Source of the DNA: JBGPEQ01 sp035518775
GTDB lineage: Bacteria > Pseudomonadota > Alphaproteobacteria > Dongiales > Dongiaceae
NCBI GenBank assembly: GCA_035518775.1
Contig: DATIXH010000197.1
Coordinates: 1-17,538, forward strand
Length of the DNA: 17,538 nucleotides
Direction of reading: 5' to 3'
How positions within the stretch are numbered: position 1 is the stretch's first letter; each line of letters starts with the position of its first letter. A program made the position numbers and the translations under genes. Shown one piece after another: positions 5,964-13,625 of the stretch. A model generated the notes under the pieces. It was given only the letters and a program-made list of their open reading frames with translations, did no database searches and had not been told where the DNA came from.

Positions 5964-6195
5964 TTTCAAGAGACTAGCTGCTGTCGGGCTCCTACCATCT
6001 GTGACCGCGGCGTCCCGGTGCGGACGCGCGCTGAAGGCTCACGGCGAGCGACCATCTCGTGCTGACGCTTCGGTGAGATGTCTCGTCTGGGCACATTGCT
6101 GCCCTGCGCCCTATCGCGCAATGCGTGCGCAGTGACGCACAGACCGGGCATCGGCTCCTTCACCCCATTCCGCAAAGGGGACCAACGCCGCGGCG

Positions 6196-7221
6196 CTAAT
6201 AGCCGATCGAGCGCGCCCGGCTGATCCCCAGCGTCACGATGCGCTGCAACAGATCGGGATATTTGAGGCCGTCGTGACGGGCGGCGTCGGCGAACTCTTC
6301 GATCTTGGCGATCTCGGGATTGGGGTTGGCTTCGAGGAAGTAGGGCGTGTCGTCGGCGGCGAGGCGGAAATCGATGCGGGCGTAGCCGTCGAGCTCGAGC
6401 GTGCGGCAGATCCGCTTGGCCAGCTGCTGGATGCGGGTCCGCAACTCCGGGGTGAGTTTCTTGGCCGGGCCGGCCGCGATGCCGCGGCGTTCCTGATAGT
6501 CGGGGTCGTGCTTGAGCTTCTCGGTGGCGATGCGGCTGGCGCCCTCGGCGTCATCGCCGAACTCCAGCTCCCACACCGGCAGGCAGCGCAGCCGCTCGTT
6601 GCCGAGCACGCCGACATAGAGCTCGCGGCCCTCGATGTACTGCTCGGCGATGGCGTCGGTGGCGATCTTCTCGTGCACGAAGGCGACGCGCTCGGCCAGC
6701 TTTTCGTCGCTGTCCACCAGGGACGCCTGGGCGATGCCGCGCGATGCATCCTCGCTGATGCTCTTGACGATGAGGGGGAAGCCGAGCCGGGCCGGGCGGC
6801 GGATCTTCCGCCGCATCGGGAACACGGCGAAGGCGGGCGTGGGAATGCGGTGGTAGTGCAACAGCTTCTTGGCCAGCGCCTTGCCGCGCGCCAGCATGAG
6901 GCCGCGCGGGTTGCAGCCGGTATAGGGCACCCGCATCAGCTCGAGAAAGCTGGCGACGTTCTGGTCGTAGGCGGTCTCGCCGTGGAATTGCTCCAGCAGG
7001 TTGAAGACCACATGCGGCTTCCAGTTCTCGATCTGGTAGCGGATCGGTTTCAGCTCGTCCTGCACGCCCAGGGGTTTGACGTCATGCCCGGCGGCCCGCA
7101 GCGTGCTGACCACGTCGTACTCGGTCTTCCACTCGAAGATTTCTTTCTCGCTGTGCCCATCGAGCGAATCCGGGGGCACGAGGTCGGGATGCATCAGCAC
7201 GAGAACGCGGAGTCGCTTCAT
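6196..7221 (-). CDS. D-alanine-D-alanine-ligase-like ATP-grasp protein
   Basis: This 341-aa protein carries the ATP-grasp fold. Visible landmarks are PYTGCNPRGLMLARGKALAKK (about 99-119), the ATP lysine in PLIVKSISEDASRG (K153), EQYIEGRELYVGVLG (about 193-207), and the metal ligands in YARIDFR (D284) and FLEANPNPEIAK (E297, N299). True D-Ala-D-Ala ligases usually end the last motif as E-x-N-x-x-PG; here it is EANPNPE, so a different amino acid or peptide substrate is likely. ATP-grasp ligases join a carboxylate to an amine through an acyl phosphate. ATG 7221 overlaps the stop of the upstream metallopeptidase gene as ATGA, indicating coupled translation. An ORF extension to 7404 lies inside that gene and is not used. 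Confidence 0.85.
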   Translation of the reverse strand: MKRLRVLVLMHPDLVPPDSLDGHSEKEIFEWKTEYDVVSTLRAAGHDVKPLGVQDELKPIRYQIENWKPHVVFNLLEQFHGETAYDQNVASFLELMRVPYTGCNPRGLMLARGKALAKKLLHYHRIPTPAFAVFPMRRKIRRPARLGFPLIVKSISEDASRGIAQASLVDSDEKLAERVAFVHEKIATDAIAEQYIEGRELYVGVLGNERLRCLPVWELEFGDDAEGASRIATEKLKHDPDYQERRGIAAGPAKKLTPELRTRIQQLAKRICRTLELDGYARIDFRLAADDTPYFLEANPNPEIAKIEEFADAARHDGLKYPDLLQRIVTLGISRARSIGY

Positions 7222-8243
7222 ACCGCAATCCACTGTCGCCGCGCCGGACTGTAGAGCGAGTCGACCGTTCTGGCCATCAGCAGCAGGGCGAAGTCCATGA
7301 CCAGCTGCCGCTCGGGACCGACGGCGCGCAGCCGCAGGTCGCGGCAGCGGGCGATCATGTCGTTGAGCACGGCATCCATGGCCGGCCGATACTCGCGCGT
7401 CCACTTCGCCACCATCTGCTGGATCTCGGCGCGGTGGTTGCGGAGGAACGTGACCGCCGCCGGCGCGCGCCGATGCCTTGGATGGTCGGAGAAGATCCGC
7501 CGGAGATCGCGGTCGTAGATCGTCGGCGGGTCCACGGCATACAGCGACCGCTTCTTCTCATAGTGCTCCGCCAGGGTGCGGTTGAGGCGGACCAGCGGAT
7601 CGACCTGCAACCGGCCCGTGAGCGCGGGCTTCTTGCTGGCGATCTCGGCCATGAGCTCGTCGACATATTCGAGCTTTCTGAGCGCGGGCCAATCGGCATA
7701 GCGCACCCGCCAGTCGGAGCGCGGCTTGAGCCAGACGGCGAAGGTCTCGGCGAAATCCTCGTCGGGATGACTCTGGGCATACCAGAACCGCAGATGCTGG
7801 ACGTAGTTCTTGCTGGCCGGATTCGGCCGGTAATAGTTCGGGTAGCGGATCGAGGAGCGCCCGAACAGCTGTTGCCATCGCCGCCGGCGCTGCAATTGAT
7901 AGGAGTGCTGGACCACATGCCCGGTTTCATGGCGGAGGATCCGCATGCACTCCGCGACGGTGCCGCCCTCGACATCCGCCATCATCTTCCGCTCGAGTCG
8001 CATGAGGCGGGGATGGGCCAAGTAGAAGGGGACGGCGATGCCGGGGGAGCTCTCGGCGCTGAACCACTCGTCGGAGATCCAGGCATGCGGCCTGATCGGC
8101 AGCCCGCGCTGGCCAAGCTCGTCGTGGACGGTGCGCAGGCAGCGCTCGAGCCAGGTGCCTTCGACGGTGACCTTGAGGTCCTTCAGGCGCAGTTGGAGCA
8201 GCCGCTCATCCGACCATGAGGCCCAGGCAAACCGACGCGGCAT
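7218..8243 (-). CDS. Putative zinc-binding metallopeptidase (Peptidase_Mx-like)
   Basis: This 341-aa protein has an HExxH zinc motif in RILRHETGHVVQHSYQL (H105, E106, H109) and a likely third ligand glutamate in HPDEDFAETFAVWL (E166). The segment YPNYYRPNPASKNYVQHL and FWYAQSHPDEDF between and after them is typical of the putative zinc-binding metallopeptidase family (Pfam Peptidase_Mx). No signal peptide or membrane segment is seen, so it should act in the cytoplasm. GGAG lies five bases before the ATG. It is the first gene of a pair with the ATP-grasp ligase. The natural substrate is unknown; a peptide made by the ligase is one possibility. Confidence 0.85.
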   Translation of the reverse strand: MPRRFAWASWSDERLLQLRLKDLKVTVEGTWLERCLRTVHDELGQRGLPIRPHAWISDEWFSAESSPGIAVPFYLAHPRLMRLERKMMADVEGGTVAECMRILRHETGHVVQHSYQLQRRRRWQQLFGRSSIRYPNYYRPNPASKNYVQHLRFWYAQSHPDEDFAETFAVWLKPRSDWRVRYADWPALRKLEYVDELMAEIASKKPALTGRLQVDPLVRLNRTLAEHYEKKRSLYAVDPPTIYDRDLRRIFSDHPRHRRAPAAVTFLRNHRAEIQQMVAKWTREYRPAMDAVLNDMIARCRDLRLRAVGPERQLVMDFALLLMARTVDSLYSPARRQWIAV

Positions 8244-8406
8244 GGCGCTCCGAACAGTAGAAAGGGACCACTCACCGCGATCGTGTCATCGCGCTGGAGC
8301 AGAGGCAAGGAGGCGTGGTGGCGCCGTCATCCGACCGCGCGGCGCCACCGGTTCATGGGCTTCCAGTCCGCCTATCGCGTCGGCGTGCGGGTCGGCGCCC
8401 GGGCGC

Positions 8407-8745
8407 TCACTGGGTCGTACCGGTCGGGGTGTCGGTCGGTGGGCTGCCGAACGATGGCGAGGGTGCCGGGGCCGGGGCCGGCTCCGGCGCGGCCGTCGGA
8501 GGCGGGGCAGCCGGGGCGGGCGCCGGCTGCGGAGCCGGGGCGGCCTTCGGCGCGACCTTGCGGGCCGGCGGCCGCTTCTTGGGTTTCGTCGCCTTCCTGG
8601 CCGTGCGCTTTGACGCCCTTCTCGCCACCACCTTCTTCTTGGTTGCGCGCTTCGCCGATCTCTTCAGGACGCGTTTCTTCGTCTTGCTCTTCGCCTTGGC
8701 CTTGCTCTTGGGCTTGGCAGATTTCCTTTTCGCCTTCCTAGCCAT
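8407..8745 (-). CDS. Histone-H1-like lysine/alanine/proline-rich protein
   Basis: This 112-aa protein has a very basic N-terminal two thirds (MARKAKRKSAKPKSKAKA, KRSAKRATKKKVVARR) and a proline/alanine-rich tail (APAPQPAPAPAAPPPTAAPE) that ends in a Thr/Pro stretch. It resembles bacterial histone-H1-like proteins, which bind DNA non-specifically, though low-complexity sequence makes homology hard to prove. The start at 8745 is preferred over 8781 because AGGGGAG stands eight bases upstream. It is transcribed alone, 160 bp before the metallopeptidase gene. Confidence 0.7.
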   Translation of the reverse strand: MARKAKRKSAKPKSKAKAKSKTKKRVLKRSAKRATKKKVVARRASKRTARKATKPKKRPPARKVAPKAAPAPQPAPAPAAPPPTAAPEPAPAPAPSPSFGSPPTDTPTGTTQ

Positions 8746-8942
8746 GTGGATGGCTCCCCTGTTTCGTTGGTCCAACCGCACCGACAGTAGCGGGCGCGCT
8801 CGAAACTTGCGAGACCCATTGCACCATGCCAGGGGACAAGCGTCCTATGCACGGTTGCGTCGGCTCACAGCTCCCTGAGCATGAGGCGAACCAATATTTA
8901 TCAGATAGTTATTCGGAATCAGACGGTTGCGGCCGGAGCTTG

Positions 8943-9605
8943 CTATGCCGCGAGCACGACGCCATTGAAGATTGCGACCCAGTGGCAGCCGGCGGCACTC
9001 AACACGAAGCCGTGCCAGATGGCATTGTGATAGGGCAGCTGCCTCCACAGATGGAAGATGATGCCGAGGCAGTAGAGCAAGCCGCCGACGGCCAGCATGA
9101 TGACGGCCGGCAGAGACAGGGCCGCGAGCAGCTGGCCGGGTGCGACGATGATCACCCAGCCGAGCGCGAGGTAGAGGCCCGTCGAGATACCTTCGAGGCG
9201 GCTGGGATAGAGGAGCTTGAGGGCGATTCCCGTGATGGCGCCAAGCCAGACGACGCTGGCGATGCCGAAGCCCCAGGCCCCGCCCATACGGACGAGGACA
9301 AAGGGCGTATAGGTGCCGGCGATCATCAGGAAGATGGCGGCATGGTCGAGGCGCCGGAACCATTCCTTGCGGCGCGAGGGGGCGGAGAAGTCATGGGTGA
9401 AGTTGTAGAGCGCGGAGGCGCCGATCATACAGACGAGGCCGACGCCGTAGACGGCGACGCTGACGATGATCAGCCCGCGGGCGCGCTCCGCAGCCGCCGC
9501 GACGAGGACGATCGAGCCAACCAGCGCGGCCGCGAGACCGGCGAGATGGATATAGCGATCCGCGATCTGTTCGCCGCGGCCATAGGCGCGCGCAACCGTA
9601 CGCAT
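8943..9605 (-). CDS. Hemolysin III / PAQR-family membrane protein
   Basis: The protein (220 aa from the chosen start) has seven hydrophobic segments and the family's conserved polar residues: SALYNFTHDF (H71), RRLDHAAIFLMIAGTYTPF (D87, H88), and near the C-terminus YHNAIWHGFVLSAAGCHW with three histidines that in PAQR proteins form a metal site. It sits in the inner membrane; the enzymatic role in bacteria is not settled (related receptors have hydrolase-like sites). The ATG at 9605 has GGGGGA close upstream; an in-frame ATG at 9647 adds 14 residues and has a weaker site. Confidence 0.88.
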   Translation of the reverse strand: MRTVARAYGRGEQIADRYIHLAGLAAALVGSIVLVAAAAERARGLIIVSVAVYGVGLVCMIGASALYNFTHDFSAPSRRKEWFRRLDHAAIFLMIAGTYTPFVLVRMGGAWGFGIASVVWLGAITGIALKLLYPSRLEGISTGLYLALGWVIIVAPGQLLAALSLPAVIMLAVGGLLYCLGIIFHLWRQLPYHNAIWHGFVLSAAGCHWVAIFNGVVLAA

Positions 9606-9753
9606 GTCTTCCCCCGACAGGTTCGGGTCCCCAGACTCGCCCCGCATCCGCTCGACCAGACGTGTCCCGCGGAAGCGACGGTGATGTTCGTCCCTGTCCT
9701 CGACGTTCGCAACATCGCGGCGATGAATTCTTGTTTCATGGACGCATCAATGC

Positions 9754-9957
9754 GTGAACGGCACCGTGGCGCGGGTCGATCCAGCGACGCTGGCGGTGGG
9801 CGACATCGTGCTGTGCCGCGTGCGCGGCGCCGACTATCTTCACCTTGTCAAAGCGATCCAGGACGGCCGCTTCCAGATCGGCAACAATCGAGGCCGTATC
9901 AACGGCTCGATCGGGGCCGCCGGCATCTTCGGCAAGTGCATGAAGGTTGAGGATTAG
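9754..9957 (+). CDS. Small conserved hypothetical protein, start possibly frameshifted
   Basis: The 67-aa frame from GTG 9754 reads VARVDPATLAVGDIVLCRV, then YLHLVKAIQDGRFQIGNN and GRINGSIGAAGIFGKC. It looks like a small beta-rich domain found, as I recall it, in hypothetical proteins of about 100 aa. No ATG lies upstream in this frame before a stop at 9724-9726. In another frame, ATG 9684 with GGAAG before it encodes MFVPVLDVRNIAAMNSCFMD up to the point where the present frame takes over, which looks like the missing N-terminus separated by a one-base indel near 9750. Function is unknown. Confidence 0.6.
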   Translation: MNGTVARVDPATLAVGDIVLCRVRGADYLHLVKAIQDGRFQIGNNRGRINGSIGAAGIFGKCMKVED

Positions 9958-9966
9958 GGCGCGACT

Positions 9967-9983
9967 GGGCGGCCAGGTCGCCC
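9967..9983. terminator. Candidate hairpin between converging genes
   Basis: GGGCGGCC-A-GGTCGCCC folds into a GC-rich stem (one G-T wobble) in the 36 bp between the plus-strand stop at 9957 and the minus-strand stop at 9994. There is no T tract on either side, so an intrinsic terminator is uncertain. Confidence 0.3.
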
Positions 9984-9993
9984 GCCCCGCCGG

Positions 9994-10419
9994 TCAATGC
10001 ACCACGACCCAGGAACCGTCCGGCTGCTGGCAAGCCGTCCCGTGCGCGGCTTGGGGCCGACCGTCGATCACAACGGTCGTCTGGAACTCACGGCAATAAG
10101 GACCGCCCTGGGGAGCCGCGTTCGAGTACTGGCCGCCCTGATAGTCATAGGCCGGTTGCTGATCGTACCCGCCGCCGTCATAGGCGTAGGGCGGCGGCGG
10201 CCCATAGGCGTAGGCCGGCGGATAGGCGTAGTAGGGCCCGTAGGAATAGGGATCGTAGTAGTACGGAGCGGAGCTGAACCCGAACGAGAAGAAGGCGCCG
10301 CCGCCATGGTGATGGCCATGGTCCCAGGCCTGGGCCGGCTCAGCGGCGACCAGGATCACGGCGCTTATCGCAGCGACAACGCCAAGTCCGCGCTGAAGCC
10401 GCCGGTGCTGTGTCGACAT
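9994..10419 (-). CDS. Small secreted Tyr/Pro/Gly-rich protein
   Basis: The 141-aa protein begins with a signal peptide (RLQRGLGVVAAISAVILVAA, cut probably after PAQA, residue 31). The mature part opens with a His/Gly run (DHGHHHGGG), continues with a Tyr/Pro/Gly-rich low-complexity region (about 50-110), and ends with a conserved-looking domain CREFQTTVVIDGRPQAAHGT then ACQQPDGSW. Such tails (two Cys, ID-G-x-P-x-x-A-x-GTAC-x-QPDG) are common on small alphaproteobacterial surface or periplasmic proteins. GGGAGG stands four bases before the ATG. Role unknown; a cell-envelope location is inferred. Confidence 0.8.
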   Translation of the reverse strand: MSTQHRRLQRGLGVVAAISAVILVAAEPAQAWDHGHHHGGGAFFSFGFSSAPYYYDPYSYGPYYAYPPAYAYGPPPPYAYDGGGYDQQPAYDYQGGQYSNAAPQGGPYCREFQTTVVIDGRPQAAHGTACQQPDGSWVVVH

Positions 10420-10557
10420 CCTATCCTCCCGAGCTCGCCTGCGCGTGGGTTCCGTTCGCCTCGACGCTCTCTCCCTCTAATATAAGCGACAACGCTACTC
10501 CGCGCCAGCGGCAGCGGTTAAGCGGCGACCCGCCCGTTAGTGTTAACGCGTGCGCGT

Positions 10558-11304
10558 TTACACTTCGATCAGCGCATAGGCCTTGCCGCCGGGCTTCGGC
10601 ACGGGCACGGCGACGTTGTAGACGGGTATGCCCTTGCGGGTGTGGCCCTCGTGAATGCCGTGGTGGGCATGGCCGTGGAAGACCGCGCGCACCTCGTCGA
10701 AGCGGTCGATGGTCTCGGCCAGGCGGGACGAGCCGAGGAACGGATAGATCGATTCCGCCTCGCCGCTGAGGGTCTCCGGGATCGGAGCGTAGTGCAGCAG
10801 GACGACGGTCTGCTCCGTCTCGAGGGAATGCAGCGCATGCTCCAGGCGCAGGGCTTGGTCCAGTGCCTCCTGCACGAAGGCCTTGATCGCCGGCTCCCCG
10901 AAGGCGCCAAGCATGCGGCCGTCGAAGCCGCCGCCGAAGCCTTTGACCCCGGCGAAGCCGACGCCTTTCACGATGTGGACCTCGTCCTCGAGGAACTTCA
11001 CGCCAGCGTCGCACAGCACGCGTTCGACTTGCTCGGCCTGACCCGAATGGTAGTCGTGATTACCGAGCACGGCGAACGCGGGGATGGCACAGGCGCGCAG
11101 GTCCTCCGCCAGCGATTCCGCTTCCGCGCGTGTGCCGAGGTTGGTCAGGTCGCCGCACAGGCAGAGGACATCCGCGGCGTGGGAGATCTCCGCGAAGGGC
11201 TCGCGCCATTGGCCCTTGGCCGCCGCGGTGGCGTGCACGTCGGCGATGGCGGCGACGCGCAGCCGCCCGCCGTTCGCGGCGGCAGAAGCGCGCGGGTCCG
11301 TCAT
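10558..11304 (-). CDS. Calcineurin-like metallophosphoesterase
   Basis: This 248-aa protein shows the metal-binding motifs of the family in order: IADVHA (D22, H24), CLCGDLTNLG, AVLGNHDYHSG, VLLHYAP, and VFHGHAHHG. These place it among binuclear-metal phosphoesterases that hydrolyse phosphomono- or diesters, including nucleotides and nucleic acids; the substrate cannot be read here. No signal peptide is present. Its ATG overlaps the stop codon of the upstream nucleotidyltransferase gene as ATGA, so the two are translationally coupled. Confidence 0.88.
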   Translation of the reverse strand: MTDPRASAAANGGRLRVAAIADVHATAAAKGQWREPFAEISHAADVLCLCGDLTNLGTRAEAESLAEDLRACAIPAFAVLGNHDYHSGQAEQVERVLCDAGVKFLEDEVHIVKGVGFAGVKGFGGGFDGRMLGAFGEPAIKAFVQEALDQALRLEHALHSLETEQTVVLLHYAPIPETLSGEAESIYPFLGSSRLAETIDRFDEVRAVFHGHAHHGIHEGHTRKGIPVYNVAVPVPKPGGKAYALIEV

Positions 11305-12212
11305 GACCGGACTTTGGGATCGCAGGGACCGGATTCGGCGGGGCCGACGACGTCGGCGAAGCCCCATTCGCTGACGTCGATCCGATAGTCGTCCGGCGAA
11401 AACAGGCGGCCGCGGCAGACCTTGGTCTGCGGCGGCGGCAGGCCGGCCTGCTCCTTGGTGCGCAGCAGCAGCTCGTCGAGCAGCCACGCCGGGATCTTGT
11501 CGCGCTCGGACGGGTAGACGAAGCGGAAATTCAGGACGTGCATCAGCAGCACCTCCCAATACTGCTCCATGTGCGCCAGCAGCCGCTTCCAATCGATGCG
11601 CTCGCTCTGACGCAGGATGAGATGGGCGATGTCGGCGCCGTCGTAGCGATGGCGGTTCTGCAGCAGCGCCTTCGACCAGATCATCTCTGTCGGCGGCGTC
11701 AGCTGCACGGGCACGCCATAGATCTCCGCCGGATGGCTTTCCTGGAACCAGAGATCGCTGATGGTGACGACCGCCGCGGTGGAGCTGAAGATGACGTCGA
11801 AGAAGCAGCCGTCGCGCTTCACCTTCGCCAGCCAGCGCTCGTCGACGGTGACCGCATCGAAGCCGTGCTCGCGGAAGTGCAGGAGAATGCGCGGAAAATC
11901 GCCGGCCCGGCAGAAGATGTCGAGATCCTTGGTCGCGCGGTTTATGCCGGTGTAGCAATTCACCGCGAAGGTACCGGCGACGAGGAAGGGAAGTCCGCTC
12001 TCCCGAAGCAGACGCAGGCTGTCGGCATAGAACCGATCGGCCTCGGGCGGCGCCAGGTCCGAAGGCGGCGGCGGAGGCGCGCTGAGCGTCGCGTAGGCAT
12101 GAGCCTTCGCGGTGCCCGCTATCTCTGTTCCAATGTCGTTCTTCGCCGTCACCGCAAGGAAAAACCCGGCCAACAAGACGCGGTTCCTTGCGCCGGCACC
12201 GGCGATCAGCAA
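11301..12212 (-). CDS. Nucleotidyltransferase (pol-beta/MNT fold)
   Basis: The recognisable part starts near residue 55: DSLRLLRESGLPFLVAGTFA, then YTGINRATKDLDIFCR with the D-x-D of the active site, followed by RDGCFFDVIF, which supplies the later acidic residue. The rest (IPAWLLDELLLRTKEQAGLP) is helical. Proteins of this type transfer a nucleotide to a small molecule, RNA or protein, and some serve as toxins in abortive systems. The start is uncertain: the longest frame begins with TTG at 12212, and a GTG at 12152 would remove 20 residues; neither has a clear ribosome-binding site. The gene ends in an ATGA overlap with the phosphoesterase gene. Confidence 0.78.
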   Translation of the reverse strand: MLIAGAGARNRVLLAGFFLAVTAKNDIGTEIAGTAKAHAYATLSAPPPPPSDLAPPEADRFYADSLRLLRESGLPFLVAGTFAVNCYTGINRATKDLDIFCRAGDFPRILLHFREHGFDAVTVDERWLAKVKRDGCFFDVIFSSTAAVVTISDLWFQESHPAEIYGVPVQLTPPTEMIWSKALLQNRHRYDGADIAHLILRQSERIDWKRLLAHMEQYWEVLLMHVLNFRFVYPSERDKIPAWLLDELLLRTKEQAGLPPPQTKVCRGRLFSPDDYRIDVSEWGFADVVGPAESGPCDPKVRS

Positions 12213-12275
12213 TTGGACGCGCCGCTCAGGCCTCGGGCCTTATCGCGCGTCGACCGCGCAGGCCGGCTGGTCGTG

Positions 12276-12671
12276 CTATCGATCGCCGAGCGGGCCATGG
12301 GCGAGCCGCCGCTCCATCAGCGCGACGAGCGCGGGCGCTCCGCTGAAGGCGAGGCGCAGCTCTGCGAGCGACGGCCCTGAAACCTGCACGGCGAGGCTGC
12401 CGCCCTTCAGCGCTGCATAGTTGCCGAAGCGTGCGCGCACCAATTCGACGAGGTCGAGGGAACTGGCGCCGAAGGAGAAGTCGAGCCCGTCTCGCAGGTT
12501 GCCGGTGATGCTCAGGCTGGCGCGCTCACCGGTGGCGGGGTCGGCATAGGCTGCAAGCCGCTGCTGGACGTCGTCGGCGATCGCATCGATGACCAGCGCC
12601 TCGACCCGCAGGCGGATGTCGTCCGGCGCGACCGGGCAATCCGCGGCGATGACGAATTCGATGTCGATCAT
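12276..12671 (-). CDS. Hypothetical protein (131 aa)
   Basis: I do not recognise a family. The protein begins MIDIEFVIAADCPVAPDDI and includes RLRVEALVIDAIADDVQQRL, SFGASSLDLVELVRARFG and SGPSLAELRLAF. It is acidic and soluble, with no signal peptide or membrane segment. The frame is open upstream to 12890, but the ATG at 12671 is preferred since the extension is Arg/Ser-rich shadow sequence overlapping the divergent gene. The ribosome-binding site is weak (CCAGG). It lies just upstream of the nucleotidyltransferase on the same strand and could belong to that operon. Confidence 0.55.
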   Translation of the reverse strand: MIDIEFVIAADCPVAPDDIRLRVEALVIDAIADDVQQRLAAYADPATGERASLSITGNLRDGLDFSFGASSLDLVELVRARFGNYAALKGGSLAVQVSGPSLAELRLAFSGAPALVALMERRLAHGPLGDR

Positions 12672-12756
12672 GGCGCAGCCTGGGAACGCCTGCAGTTCGC
12701 CCGGTTGATCGCTCTCGGTTCTGAGATGGTATCGCCGCAGCTGCGATGAAGGCCAG

Positions 12757-13263
12757 ATGGTGAGGGCTCTGCGTTGGCTCAGCCTGCTCGCGACGGTGCC
12801 GCCGCTCGCCGCCGCGGCCGCGCATGTCCTGGAGCTGCCGAACAAGTTCGCGCTCGACGGTCTGCTCTGGCTGGCCGTGCAGCAGAACATCTATCGCGGG
12901 TGGGGCCCGTTCATCGGGCCGTTCGAGATCGTCGCGATGGTGGCGACCTGGATCCTCGCCTATCTCGTCCGTGCGCGGCGGCCGGCGTTCGCGTTGACGC
13001 TGGCGGCGGCGCTTTGCCTCAGTGCGATGGTGGCGGTGTTCTTTGTCTTCAATGCGCCGGTCAATGCAGCGTTCGCGGGTTGGACGGCGGAGACGCTGCC
13101 GGCAGATTGGCCGGACTATCGGCGGCAATGGGAACTCGGGCATGCCATCGCGTTCGTGCTCGGGCTGATCGCATTCTGCACGCTGCTGCGGGCGGCCTTC
13201 GTCGAGGCCTGTGCGCGAGGAGCGGCGGTCGAGCGGCCGTCGGCATCGGGCGGGCGCCTCTAA
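12757..13263 (+). CDS. DUF1772-like integral membrane protein
   Basis: This 168-aa protein has four hydrophobic segments (about 7-25, 52-72, 78-100, 130-152). The sequence AHVLELPNKFALDGLLWL, then QNIYRGWGPFIGPFE, and later FNAPVNAAFAGW follows the pattern of DUF1772/anthrone-oxygenase-like membrane proteins. Biochemical function in bacteria is unknown. GAAGG lies four bases upstream of the ATG. It is divergent from the 131-aa gene and converges with the GIY-YIG gene, the stop codons sharing CTAA (13260-13263). Confidence 0.75.
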   Translation: MVRALRWLSLLATVPPLAAAAAHVLELPNKFALDGLLWLAVQQNIYRGWGPFIGPFEIVAMVATWILAYLVRARRPAFALTLAAALCLSAMVAVFFVFNAPVNAAFAGWTAETLPADWPDYRRQWELGHAIAFVLGLIAFCTLLRAAFVEACARGAAVERPSASGGRL

Positions 13264-13625
13264 GCAGCGCGGCTCAGGTCGGGCAGCTGTGGACTCGATC
13301 CCGGCACCGGGAAATTGCCGGGCGGGTCGAAGGCGACCATCAGCGCCCGCTGCTCGGCCTCGCGCTCCTTGTGGTCGCCGAGGTTGACGTGGGCGAGCAC
13401 GAAGGAGGCGCCGCGATTGCAGCAGTAGTCCCAGGCCTCGTGATGGCGCGCCATGCGCTTCTGCAGGCTGGCAGTCTCGCCGATATAGAGGGGCACCCAG
13501 CCGGAACCGGTGCGCTTGGCGAAGATGTAGTTGCCGGGCACGTCCGCCCAGAAATCTTCGAACCGGCGGACGCTGTATATGTACTTGCGACCGCGCAGGT
13601 CGCTGAATTCCACACGGGAGTCCAT
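13260..13625 (-). CDS. GIY-YIG nuclease-domain protein
   Basis: The 121-aa protein carries a GIY-YIG-like core: GNYIFAKR (residues about 31-38), VPLYIGETASLQKRMARH (about 44-61, with R60) and a following HEAWDYCCNRG. The first motif is NYIFAK in place of GIY, a tolerated variation in small GIY-YIG proteins of the UvrC/URI type. It could act on DNA, but small bacterial members are mostly uncharacterised. The start at 13625 is chosen over 13688 because GGAG stands seven bases upstream. Confidence 0.8.
   Translation of the reverse strand: MDSRVEFSDLRGRKYIYSVRRFEDFWADVPGNYIFAKRTGSGWVPLYIGETASLQKRMARHHEAWDYCCNRGASFVLAHVNLGDHKEREAEQRALMVAFDPPGNFPVPGSSPQLPDLSRAA

Noticed and set aside
6060..6085. 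CATCTC/GAGATG inverted repeat as a terminator
   Set aside because: Only six-base arms around a 16-base loop and no T tract; not distinguishable from chance.
5966..6175. 69-aa minus-strand frame between converging genes
   Set aside because: No ribosome-binding site, no recognisable pattern, and composition like random GC-rich DNA.
8826..9950. 374-aa plus-strand frame
   Set aside because: Antisense to the hemolysin III gene for most of its length; Asp/Glu/Gly/Arg-rich shadow. Only its last part (from 9684) is of interest as a possible displaced N-terminus.
10540..11388. 282-aa plus-strand frame
   Set aside because: Antisense shadow of the metallophosphoesterase, which has all its metal motifs.
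13260..13263. Shared CTAA of the converging stop codons as a special signal
   Set aside because: Overlapping convergent stops are common in dense genomes and need no special explanation.
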